64,000 nt of DNA from Kitasatospora sp. NBC_01250 (GTDB lineage: Bacteria; Actinomycetota; Actinomycetes; Streptomycetales; Streptomycetaceae): positions 186,001 to 250,000 of the forward strand of contig NZ_CP108476.1 of NCBI RefSeq assembly GCF_036226465.1. Direction: 5' to 3'. The notes beneath the pieces were generated by a model. The model had not been told where the DNA came from, ran no database searches, and was given only the letters and a program-made list of their open reading frames with translations. Every line of letters begins with the position of its first letter. The first letter of the stretch is position 1. Made by a program: the position numbers and the translations under genes. This document shows, piece by piece, positions 1-7,463 of this stretch.

Positions 1-854
1 TCCGGTGGTCGCAGGCCGCGTTTGATGCGGCCCATTTCGTCCCGCACCTCGCGCCCGACCGCGCAGGAGCCCACCAGGACGAACATCAGGCCGAACAGGG
101 CGGTGAGCATCGCGAACACGGCCCCGACGGCACCGAACCGGGTCGCGTAGGAACTGAACAGGCGGGGCAGGTAGACCGTGGCGGCCACCGAGTAGGCCGC
201 ACTCGCGCCGGCCGCGAGGAGCGTGAACGGTGCCAGGTCCCACCGGTCGATCCGCCGTGCGGACAGCAGCCGCCCGCTCCACAGCAGGAAGAGCACGGTG
301 ACCGGGACCTGGCAGAGTACGGCGGCCAGGTCCAGGCGCCCACGGCCGAGCAGCGCGTGCAGCCAGCCGACGACGACCAGGTAGGCCGCCAGCGACAGGC
401 TCCACAGCAGCCCGTTCTTGGTGTTGCGCACGCTGAGCGGGGTGAGGTCCCACGCCGTTTCGAACAGCCGCTGCGCGGCGCGGGAGAAGCTCAGCGCGGA
501 GATCAGCAGGAACAGGAGGCCCAGCACGCTGGTGCCGGGGTCGGCGGCCGGGAACGAGAAGAGATGCCTGACCGCCTCGGCACCGCCGCCGGTGAGCCCG
601 TAGCGTTTGACGATGCGGTCCGCCAGGTCGCCCTGCCCGAACCGGTCCAGGAAGGAGGAGAGCAGGATCGCCAGCGGGATCAGTGCGGTGAGTCCGCTGG
701 AGGCCAGGGACATCGCGCGGTCGAAGCCCACCGTCTTCTGGAACCGGTTGACGACGCGCAGCGCGAAGGCCGGGCGCAGCCAGAAGGTCAGCACCCTGAT
801 GACGTGTTCGCGGTCGAAGCGTGCCGTGCGGTCCTCCGGGCCTTTCCGAGCCAC
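1..854 (-). CDS. YihY/BrkB-family inner-membrane protein (3' end missing)
   Basis: This gene runs off the left edge, so about 284 residues and no stop codon are visible. The translation has at least five hydrophobic stretches, including AMSLASSGLTALIPLAILL near residue 45 and two close to the edge, and an Arg/Asp-rich segment typical of the YihY/virulence factor BrkB family. These are polytopic membrane proteins of uncertain role, once wrongly annotated as RNase BN. I placed the start at a GTG (852-854); an in-frame GTG at 888-890 would add 12 residues and neither has a clear ribosome binding site. It is divergent from the lipoprotein gene to its right. Confidence 0.72.
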   Translation of the reverse strand, partial: MARKGPEDRTARFDREHVIRVLTFWLRPAFALRVVNRFQKTVGFDRAMSLASSGLTALIPLAILLSSFLDRFGQGDLADRIVKRYGLTGGGAEAVRHLFSFPAADPGTSVLGLLFLLISALSFSRAAQRLFETAWDLTPLSVRNTKNGLLWSLSLAAYLVVVGWLHALLGRGRLDLAAVLCQVPVTVLFLLWSGRLLSARRIDRWDLAPFTLLAAGASAAYSVAATVYLPRLFSSYATRFGAVGAVFAMLTALFGLMFVLVGSCAVGREVRDEMGRIKRGLRPP

Positions 855-890
855 TGATCCGGTCGAGCGTACGTGGCGGTGACGGCTCAC

Positions 891-1204
891 CGCTGCGTGA
901 CGCGCGTCGGCTCCGTGGTGTCCGTGTCCTCGTCGAGGTGGGTTCCGCCGGTCGGCGGCGTTCCGGTCGCCACCCGCGTGGCAAGACCCCCGGCTGGCGG
1001 AGCAGCGCTCGCCGGCGACCGGCAACCGAGGTGTGCCGGACGCACGGCCCACCACTGCCACGACGGCCGTTGTCCGCTTCTCGATGCCGGCCGGATCAGC
1101 CGCCCGGAGAGGGCCGAGCGCCCTCCTCGGAGACCTCTCCGAGTTGCCGGAACGACGTTCGGGCTCAAGGGTGGGACCCGAGCGTCGTGAGTCGGGAGAC
1201 AGTG
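891..1204. other. intergenic region
   Basis: There is no convincing gene here. The open frames that cross it are high-GC shadows with Arg/Pro-rich translations. Apart from the palindrome at 1126-1143 and a GGGAG ribosome binding site just before the lipoprotein ATG, I see nothing. Confidence 0.5.
1126..1143. promoter_or_regulatory. perfect 8-bp inverted repeat upstream of lipoprotein gene
   Basis: CTCGGAGA and TCTCCGAG are separated by two bases and end 61 bp before the lipoprotein ATG. The symmetry suits a dimeric repressor or a short mRNA hairpin. No regulator gene lies next to it, so the assignment is open. Confidence 0.4.
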
Positions 1205-1819
1205 ATGACCACCGTGGAAGCCGATGAGCACAGGGCCGTCGGCACTGAGGCGAAGACCGCTCCCGCCCACCGCCCACACCAGGCATCGGGCCTGGCGGGG
1301 CCTTCGGGACGGCGAACCGTGGCGCGCCGCTCGTTCCAGGTGCTCGGCGGCGTCCTCACCGCAGCGCTGCTGACGGCGTGTTCGAGCAGCGGCAGTGGTG
1401 TCCCGGCCGCGGTCGGCTCTGCAGCGCGGTCAGCCGGGATCTCCGCGGCGGGTTCCGCGGCCACCTCCGCGGTCTCGGCCCTGCAGAGCGCCGTGGCCGC
1501 CGCGAGTTCGGCGGCGGCCTCCCAACTGGCCGCGGTCAAGAACGGCGTCGATGCCAGGTCCGATGTCTCGGTGGGCGCCGCGGCCACGGACGCCGACGGT
1601 CGGGCCACGGCCGTGGTCACCGTCACCAACCACGGTTCCGGCACCGCGGACTACACGGTCGCGGTCAGCTTCCGCGATCCGGGTGGCAACCTCCTCGACG
1701 CCGTCGTGGTGTCGGTCGATGCCGTGAACTCCGGTGCGAGCAGGACCGCCACGGCCCGCTCCAACCGCACCCTGTCCGGGAGTGTCTCCGCCGAGATCGC
1801 GGCCGCCCTGCGCCACTGA
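1205..1819 (+). CDS. secreted lipoprotein, FxLYD-like C-terminal domain
   Basis: A 204-residue protein. After a charged N-terminus of about 40 residues comes a hydrophobic segment ending in the lipobox LLTAC (acylated Cys), so it should be anchored to the outer face of the membrane. An Ala/Ser-rich linker follows. The last 90 residues contain TAVVTVTNHGSGTADYTV and SFRDPGGNLLD, which resemble the immunoglobulin-like FxLYD fold of other actinobacterial lipoproteins. A GGGAG site sits 7 bases before the ATG at 1205, which is why I prefer this start to the longer open frame. The function is unknown. Confidence 0.75.
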   Translation: MTTVEADEHRAVGTEAKTAPAHRPHQASGLAGPSGRRTVARRSFQVLGGVLTAALLTACSSSGSGVPAAVGSAARSAGISAAGSAATSAVSALQSAVAAASSAAASQLAAVKNGVDARSDVSVGAAATDADGRATAVVTVTNHGSGTADYTVAVSFRDPGGNLLDAVVVSVDAVNSGASRTATARSNRTLSGSVSAEIAAALRH

Positions 1820-2202
1820 CGGGCGCCGGAGCCTCGAACACGAGCCGGCGCATCGCCATCGGGTGAGAGCCGCCGGCGCAGGTCGGGCCCCGCGAAGGCG
1901 CCGGTCCCGCCGTCGACCATGCGCAGCAGGCCGCAGGAGTCGTCGCCGTCGGTGATCAGCACTCCACCGATACACCGCGGGCGCATCACGGACTGGTACA
2001 GCCCGATGGCCGCGGGCCGAACACCCGTCCTCACGACTTTGCCGGGCAGTTCCGCCCGGCACCCTCCGGGGAGGGACGCCGCCGGGGCAGCCGTGGGGAC
2101 GCCCACGCGTGACTTGTCCGAGGTGTCACTGACGGCCCCCGGCCGGTGGCTTCGGGGACTGTCCGGAGGTTGTCCCCCCATATCGGAACCGGCCTTTGAG
2201 TC
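1820..2202. other. intergenic region
   Basis: This lies between the 3' ends of the lipoprotein and the TetR genes, which converge here. I see no gene, RNA or repeat that I can support. Confidence 0.5.
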
Positions 2203-2808
2203 TCAAGGCTGGATGGCAAGGGCGAGGAGGGTATCGACCGCGACCTCGAAGGGACGCGTACTCCGTTGCACCTGGGCGAGTAGAAGTCCCCCTTGCAGGG
2301 TGGCGAGCATCGTGGTGGCGAGGGCGTCCGGGTCAATGCCGGGTGCGAGCTTCCCCTCGGCATGAAGCGACCTGAGTCCTTCGCTGATGGCGGTTGACCA
2401 TCGCTCGAATCCGGCGGCGATGAGGGCTCGGGCCTCGGGGTCGCTCTCGGCGAGTTGACCGCCGAGCGAACCGAGTGGGCAGCCGCCCTGTGCCTCTCCA
2501 TGCTTCACCCCGGCGATCAGCATGTTCCGCCAGGCTGCGACTCCGTCCTCGCTGCCGAGCGCCTGCCGATTGTGATTGACGAGGGTGTCGGCTTGGTAGC
2601 CGATGACCGCCTGCAGGAGCTCGTTCTTGTCGGGAAAGTAGTGGTAGAGCTGCGAACCGCTGACCTCCGCTGCCACCTTGACGTCTTCCAAGGTGGTACC
2701 CGCGACCCCGCGCTCGTGGATCAAGGCCGCAGCCCCTTCCACGATCCGAGCCCGGACACGTTCACCCTTCGGGGTCAGCCGCGGCCGATCGTTCGTCTTC
2801 TTCACCAT
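2203..2808 (-). CDS. TetR-family transcriptional repressor
   Basis: A 201-residue regulator. The N-terminal helix-turn-helix reads ERGVAGTTLEDVKVAAEVSG followed by SQLYHYFPDKNELLQAV, the usual TetR recognition-helix pattern. The C-terminal ligand domain has the CPLGSLGGQLAE segment seen in TetR_C proteins of the YxaF/LmrA type. I chose the ATG at 2808 because the HTH then starts about 25 residues in, as in the family; the frame stays open further upstream but runs across the divergent promoter. It faces an SDR gene only 94 bp away and probably represses that gene and itself. The ligand is unknown. Confidence 0.9.
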   Translation of the reverse strand: MVKKTNDRPRLTPKGERVRARIVEGAAALIHERGVAGTTLEDVKVAAEVSGSQLYHYFPDKNELLQAVIGYQADTLVNHNRQALGSEDGVAAWRNMLIAGVKHGEAQGGCPLGSLGGQLAESDPEARALIAAGFERWSTAISEGLRSLHAEGKLAPGIDPDALATTMLATLQGGLLLAQVQRSTRPFEVAVDTLLALAIQP

Positions 2809-2902
2809 CCACCCATAGTAGCGATTCTGGGTTTGACAGCCCAGTCCAGCCAGGCCAGACTGAGTTGCACAACCCACTTTAAGCAGGAGGAGGAAGCAAC
2901 GC
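2809..2902. promoter_or_regulatory. divergent promoter region, TetR/SDR
   Basis: On the plus strand TTGACA lies at 2833-2838 and a weak -10 (AGACTG) follows after 18 bases. GTTG-CA-CAAC at 2864-2873 is a short inverted repeat just downstream and could be part of the TetR operator. A strong AGGAGGAGG site precedes the SDR ATG. Confidence 0.45.
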
Positions 2903-3655
2903 ATGCCTGCTGACTTGAAGGACAGAACTGCACTGGTCACCGGGTCTACGAGCGGGATCGGCAAGGCGACGGCCATGGCTCTCGCTGCCCGCGGCGCTCA
3001 TGTCCTGGTTGTCGGACGCAACGCGGAAAGAGCCGAGCGGGTCGTGGCCGAGATCGAAGGCGGCGGAGGTAGAGCGTCGTTCAGGCTCACCACGCTGGGA
3101 GACCTGGAATCGGCACAAGACCTGGCGCGATGGGCCACTGAGGCCGGCGATGGTCACGTCGACATTCTCGTCAACAATGCTGGAGTCGCCTTGCTGGGGC
3201 CGAGCGACGCTGCGACCGAAACAGAGTTCGACGAGACCTTCGCACTTAACGTCAAGGTTCCGTTTTTCCTCGTCGCGGCCCTGGCACCTGCGATGGCCGA
3301 GCGCGGATGGGGCTCGATCGTCAATGTCAGCACGATGGTCGCCAGTTTCGGACAGCCCGGCATGGCGATGTACGGCGCGAGCCGAGCGGCCCTCGAACTC
3401 TTGACGAAGGCATGGGCCGCCGAATACGGCCCGCGTGGTGTTCGCGTGAACGCCGTTGCGCCCGGCCCGACGCGCACCCGGATGACCGAAGGTATTCCCG
3501 ACGAGATGGTGGACCAGCTCGCCGCCCTAGCACCAGCTGGTCGCGTAGCTGAGGCCGAGGAACTTGCCTCCGTGATCGTCTTCCTGGCCAGCGAGGATGC
3601 CAGCTTTATCCATGGCGTCACTGTTCCCGTTGATGGGGGCCGAGTATCGACCTGA
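2903..3655 (+). CDS. SDR-family oxidoreductase with YxxxR active site
   Basis: A 250-residue classical short-chain dehydrogenase. The cofactor motif TGSTSGIG is near residue 14, NNAG near 92, and the catalytic Ser in VNVSTM. The active-site tetrad reads YGASR, so the usual lysine of YxxxK is an arginine. The C-terminal VPVDGG motif is normal for NAD(P)-dependent 3-oxoacyl-ACP reductase-like SDRs. It is divergent from a TetR gene, a common arrangement for detoxification or redox enzymes induced by their substrate. The strong AGGAGG site before the ATG fixes the start. The substrate cannot be read from the sequence. The Lys-to-Arg change may weaken catalysis. Confidence 0.85.
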   Translation: MPADLKDRTALVTGSTSGIGKATAMALAARGAHVLVVGRNAERAERVVAEIEGGGGRASFRLTTLGDLESAQDLARWATEAGDGHVDILVNNAGVALLGPSDAATETEFDETFALNVKVPFFLVAALAPAMAERGWGSIVNVSTMVASFGQPGMAMYGASRAALELLTKAWAAEYGPRGVRVNAVAPGPTRTRMTEGIPDEMVDQLAALAPAGRVAEAEELASVIVFLASEDASFIHGVTVPVDGGRVST

Positions 3656-4584
3656 CGCCGGTCGCGGCGTCTGAGTGCCTGACCCCCCTTCGTTTCGGGT
3701 GGAACCTGACGTCCAAAGTCAGGGGTGCAGCAGTGGCAGCAGAGCCCTCGACCAAGAACGGATGGCTCGTCAACGGAGCACCGGCCCCGCGACGCAGCAA
3801 GAGTCGTCCAACCTGAACAGCCCCACAGAAGATGAGAGGGAATCCCGATGAGCACACTCCCAGGAAAGACCGTGATGATTACGGGCGCCAACGTCGGGAT
3901 CGGCAAGGACGTGGCCCGCCAACTGGCTCTGCGACCGGAGACGGCCCGCATCTACTTGGCATGCCGCAACCGAGATCGGGCGACAACGGCAAAGGCCGAG
4001 CTCGAAGCCGCTACCGGTCGGCGCATCTTTGACATCGTCGTCATGGATGTCGCCGATCCGGGCTCGGTCCGAGCCGGCCTTGCGGCCATCGACGGATCCG
4101 TCGACGCGTTGGTCATGAACGCTGGTGTCATTGGCCCGCAGTCGATGGAGTTGACCGCCGACGGGGTCACCAAGGTGTTCGCGACAAATGTTCTCGGCCA
4201 CGTCGTCCTCCTCGAAGGGCTCTTGGCCGAAGGGCGGCTTGGCGAGGTCGCGGTCCTCGCCGGAAGTGAAGCAGCCAGGGGACTTCCGATGTTGCGGATG
4301 AAACGGCCGTCCTTTGCCTCAACCTCTGCCGATGAACTCGCCACCGTCATCGACGGCAGATTCTTCGCCGACGGAAAGACTGACTTCAACCTCGCCTTCG
4401 GGCAGGCCAAGTACATCGGGGCCCTATGGATGGCCTACCTGGCCCGCCAACACCCCGACCGCCGCTTCATCACCGTGAGCCCCGGCGCCACCACCGGCAC
4501 CCAAGCCTCCAACGACATTGCCCTACCGCTGCGTATGGCGGCCAAGTACGTCATGCCCGCCCTAGGGAGTGTTCTGAGTTCGGA

Positions 4585-5582
4585 TCATGATGCGGGTCTC
4601 AGGCTGCGGAGCCAGATGACGGCACCGCACAGGTGCAGGCCGGCTTCGTAGCTGGCCGGGGTCTTGTCGTAGCGGGTCGCTAGGCCCCGCCAGTTCTTGA
4701 TCTTGTTGATGGCGCGCTCGACGGTGTTGCGGTCGCGGTAGAGGTCCGCGTCGTGGCTGACGGGCCGTCCGCCGCTACTGCCCTTCTTCTTGCGGTTGGC
4801 GGCCTGGTCGTCCTTCTCCGGGATCACCGCCTTGATGCGGCGTCTGCGCAGGTAGGTGCGGGTACCGCGGGCGGAGTACGCCTTGTCGGCGGAGACCGCG
4901 TCGGGGCGGGTGCGGGGCCGGCCGACCGGGCCGCGGACCTTGATCTTGTCCATGACGGCGGCGAACTGCGGATTGTCCGCGCTCTGGCCCGGCGTGACCA
5001 CGAAGGACAGCGGACGGCAGCGCCGCTCGGCCGCCAGATGGGTCTTCGTGGTCAGCCCGCCCCGCGAACGCCCCAGCGCGGCTGCCTTGAGCCGCGCCCG
5101 GCGGCGCCGACGCATGCGGCGCTTTCCTTCCCGCGCGGCCTCGTCCGCAGCACTGCCCTGGTCGGCTACCGGCCCGGTTTGTCCCTTCGCAGGATCCCCT
5201 TTTCCTCAGCGACTGCCTTCTCCAACTCCTCCAGCAACTCGGCGTCCACGACCATCCCGGCCGCGTGGTGGTGCGCTCGGGCGACGGTGGAGTCCACGCT
5301 GACCAGCGACAAGTCGACCTGGCCGCGCGCGGCGGCCTCAGCGATCATCCCGTCCATCAGGGCCTGGAAGACGCCCTTGAGCGCCCAGGAGTGGAACTGG
5401 CCGTAGATCGTGGACCAGTTGCCGTACCGCTCGGGGACGTCCCGCCAGGGACTGCCCACCCGGAACCGCCACATGATCGCATCGAACTGCCGCCGCAGGT
5501 CCGGGATCGGCCCTGTCGCCGCCATCGGCAGAAACGGCTCGACCAGCTCCCACTCACCGTCCGTCAGATCTCCGCGTGTCAT
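4585..5582 (-). CDS. IS5-family DDE transposase, orfA/orfB joined by -1 frameshift
   Basis: The first frame (5582 down to 5166, 138 residues, starting MTRGDLTDGEW) encodes the DUF4096-like N-terminal region and the first catalytic Asp in SVDSTVARAH. The second frame (to 4585) carries RSRGGLTTKTHLA, the second Asp in SADKAYSARG, and the Glu of the Y-(2)-R-(3)-E-(6)-K signature around DRNTVERAINKIKNW. The frames overlap, and a -1 shift at the heptamer A-AAG-GGG (5196-5202, minus strand) would join them into one protein of about 330 residues. The transposase cuts and rejoins DNA at the element ends. All catalytic residues are present, so the element may be active. Confidence 0.88.
5196..5202 (-). 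other. probable -1 ribosomal frameshift site in transposase
   Basis: Read on the minus strand, the orfA codons are GAA AAG GGG, giving the classic slippery heptamer A-AAG-GGG. The frame entered by a -1 shift continues as orfB without a stop (GKGDPAKGQTGPVADQ...). Known IS elements use the same heptamer type. I did not identify a definite downstream stimulatory structure. Confidence 0.7.
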
Positions 5583-5864
5583 GGCCTTCTTCTACCAGCA
5601 GCAGCACCGCCGAAGCACCCGAATCCACGAACTCATGATCCGAATTCAGAACAGTCCCTAGGGATCTCCCACAAGCTTGAGGTCGGCGCGAAGCGACTGG
5701 TCGACGGTGTCACCGACCCGACCCTGTCCAGCGGCGTGTTCTACGCCAGCGCGGCCAACAAGCTGAAGGGCCCCTTGGTCGACCAAGCGGACATCTTCCC
5801 TGACCTGGCCAACCCGTCGTTTCAGGACCACGCCAACGAGGCCATCCACCGCTTCATCATCTAG

Positions 5865-5932
5865 TGCCCCGCCAGGTGGGGGTGGCTTCGCTGGTGGGTC
5901 GGCGGGTCATGAGGTTGATCATGGACGCGGCC
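5865..5932 (-). pseudogene. possible C-terminal remnant of a transposase
   Basis: On the minus strand this stretch reads MINLMTRRPTSEATPTWRGT and stops at 5862-5864. It resembles the tail of some Streptomyces transposases. It is cut off at the exact edge of the inverted repeat at 5933. The match is too short to be sure. Confidence 0.3.
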
Positions 5933-5969
5933 GAGGGGCCCGGCGCGCGGGTCGCGTGCTGGGTCCCTC
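5933..5969 (-). terminator. terminator hairpin of lytic transglycosylase copy 1
   Basis: The arms are 5961-5969 and 5933-5941 (GAGGGACCC with GGGCCCCTC on the minus strand). One A-C mismatch distinguishes it from copy 2, where the 9-bp stem is perfect. The repeat ends exactly at the foot of this stem. Confidence 0.55.
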
Positions 5970-6003
5970 GGGGGTGACCCGCTGGGGGTCGCTGGTCGGG
6001 TGA

Positions 6004-6393
6004 TCAGTAGTTGTGGTGGACCTGCCAGTAGGCCCAGGCCTGGTTGGGGCTGCCGTAGCGGCTGTTCATGTAGTCGTAGGTCCACTTGATCTGGGTGGAG
6101 GCGTTGGTCTGCCAGTCGGCGCCGGCGGAGGCCATCTTGTTGCCCGGCAGGGCCTGGCCCAGGCCGTAGGCGCCCGAGGAGGGGTTGGTGGCGGTGATGT
6201 TCCAGCCGCTCTCGTGGGAGACGATCTGGTCGAAGGAGGCCAGCTGGTCGGCGGGGACGATGCTGGCGGCGATCTGCTGCGGGGTGGCGGCAGAGGCGGC
6301 GGTGGGGGCCACGGCGGCGCCGATGGCGACGATGCCGGCGGCGGAGGCGAGCAGGGCGGCGGACTTGCGCATGCGGGTGGAGATCACGGGCAT
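6004..6393 (-). CDS. secreted lytic transglycosylase-like protein, copy 1
   Basis: A 129-residue exported protein. The N-terminus is Arg/Lys-containing, followed by a hydrophobic core and an AASAAT cleavage region near residue 35. The mature part has the small soluble lytic transglycosylase fold: FDQIVSHESGWNITATNPSS, with Glu in HESGW as the expected catalytic acid, then AYGLGQALPG and a C-terminal AWAYWQVHHNY. Such enzymes cleave the glycan strands of peptidoglycan, in streptomycetes often during germination and resuscitation. The protein is identical to the one at 53958-54347. A conserved leader of about 450 nt and a CRP-like site lie upstream. Confidence 0.9.
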   Translation of the reverse strand: MPVISTRMRKSAALLASAAGIVAIGAAVAPTAASAATPQQIAASIVPADQLASFDQIVSHESGWNITATNPSSGAYGLGQALPGNKMASAGADWQTNASTQIKWTYDYMNSRYGSPNQAWAYWQVHHNY

Positions 6394-6942
6394 GTGGAGT
6401 TCGACCTCAGATCACTTGGGCACCTGTCCCGTGGCTCGGCGGACCCGGTGGGGCCCGGCGGGCGGGTGTCGGTGCCGGGGCGGTCGCTCTCACAGTGAGC
6501 GACCGCCGGACGGGAGTGCGGCAGCGGATCGAACCGCCGCCGCAGCTGGCGACTCAGCCATTGTTAGCGGGCCGGTCGGCCGGCTCCAAGGGGTGCCCGC
6601 TACGACGGTGCGTCGTAGCGGTGCCGGGTGAACGCGCCGGTGGGGCGCGGGCGGCTGGGTGTCGTTCGGGCGGTTAAACCTGGTCGGGCGCGGCTTTTTG
6701 GGCGATTTGCAACGTTTTGACCTGCGGAAACGGTGCGGACCAGGCCGCAGGCACGGGAGCGCGGCCATGACGATGTCCGGCCCGGCGGGCCCGGTGGACG
6801 GGAGTGGTGAACGGTCTACGAGGAAGGGTAGGAGGTGCCCCCAGCGCGTGAGGACCATCACGGCCCACCCCCGTCCGGCACCCGCCCCAAGGGGACCCAG
6901 CTCACATCATGGTGACTGTCGGCAACCGCTCGATGGCGGCGG
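6394..6942 (-). promoter_or_regulatory. conserved long leader/promoter of lytic transglycosylase copy 1
   Basis: This upstream region is kept nearly identical in both repeat arms although it codes for nothing I can recognise. On the minus strand it contains the CRP-like site, an AT-richer patch around 6690-6725, and an 8-bp stem with a six-base TTCGAT loop around 6525-6550. It could be an untranslated leader with a cis-regulatory RNA. I did not find the hallmark segments of the c-di-AMP (ydaO) riboswitch that controls some related genes. Confidence 0.4.
6848..6861. promoter_or_regulatory. CRP-like binding site, copy 1
   Basis: GTGA-GGACCA-TCAC matches the core of the CRP consensus (GTGA-N6-TCAC) and lies about 455 bp upstream of the start codon. 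Muralytic genes of Streptomyces are known Crp targets, which makes the match plausible. The distance is long unless the leader is transcribed. Confidence 0.4.
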
Positions 6943-7463
6943 CCCGTGTCCGGCCGCGGTCCGGTTGGCGATGGACGCGGCTGCCGGCGGCCCGGAGCGG
7001 CAGGGCACCGTGGGCGCCGGGACGGGCGCCTTGAACGGCGGCGGGAGTATCGTGGAATTCAGCCTGCAGGGCGAGCGAGGGAGTTCGACCGGATGGTCCT
7101 GAGCGATGGGCGGAGGCTCCGCGCGGGACGTTGGTCGACGGTCGGGCTGAGAGGCCGGAAGGTCTGTGAGACCGGAAGGCGACCTCCACCACCTGATCCG
7201 GACAATGCCGGCGAAGGGAGCCCACCTTGCAGGTTCTCCTCTGCCCGCACGGTACCGATGCGAGGCGCACGACCATTGACCAGGGCACCGGAGCCACCGC
7301 GCGGGCCTGGTGATCGGTAGGGCCACATCCGCTGGAGTGGCGTACCGACGGCTCCTCGGTAATCCGGTTCCGGGGCGGGCCGTGGACGCGACCTGGTGGC
7401 CGTGCCCCGCGGCGGCACGCCTGCGGCTGACGCGGCCCGTCGCGGGTCCCAGGCATCCCGGTA
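6943..7463. other. intergenic region
   Basis: This lies between the repeat arm and the 3' end of the monooxygenase gene. It has open frames in several phases with Arg/Pro-rich translations but no start with a ribosome binding site and no recognisable domain. Confidence 0.45.

Larger units (their letters stand above)
4566..5657 (-). mobile_element. IS5-family (IS427-group-like) insertion sequence, complete
   Basis: The element is 1,092 bp. Its ends form imperfect inverted repeats: GGAGTGTTCTGAGTTCGGAT on the left and GGACTGTTCTGAATTCGGAT on the complement of the right. It is flanked by the direct repeat CTAG (4562-4565 and 5658-5661), the expected target duplication. It carries one transposase gene in two overlapping frames on the minus strand. 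Because the target gene is otherwise intact and the duplication is perfect, the insertion looks recent. The family assignment rests on the DDE pattern, the two-frame layout and the short duplication. Confidence 0.9.
3848..5864 (+). pseudogene. SDR-family protein gene split by an insertion sequence
   Basis: The 5' part (3848-4565) encodes residues 1-239 and the 3' part (5662-5864) the last 67. Removing 4566-5661 restores one open frame of 306 residues: ...VMPAL-GISHKLEVG..., ending HRFII. The protein is an SDR related to retinol-dehydrogenase-like enzymes: TGANVGIGKDVARQL at the N-terminus, NAG near residue 95, and FGQAK where YxxxK is expected, so the catalytic Tyr was already Phe. The start is the ATG after GAGAGGGAATCCC. 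In its present form it would give a truncated protein with about 29 residues of antisense IS sequence at its end. It probably formed a pair with the upstream SDR. Confidence 0.85.
5933..6942 (-). repeat. arm 1 of a 1,010-bp inverted repeat
   Basis: This segment is the reverse complement of 53409-54418, with equal length and no gaps: position x pairs with 60351-x. I see only scattered base differences, mostly in the leader, and none that changes the encoded protein. It holds a CRP-like site, a long leader, a lytic transglycosylase gene and its terminator hairpin, so it is a complete transcription unit. Confidence 0.93.
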
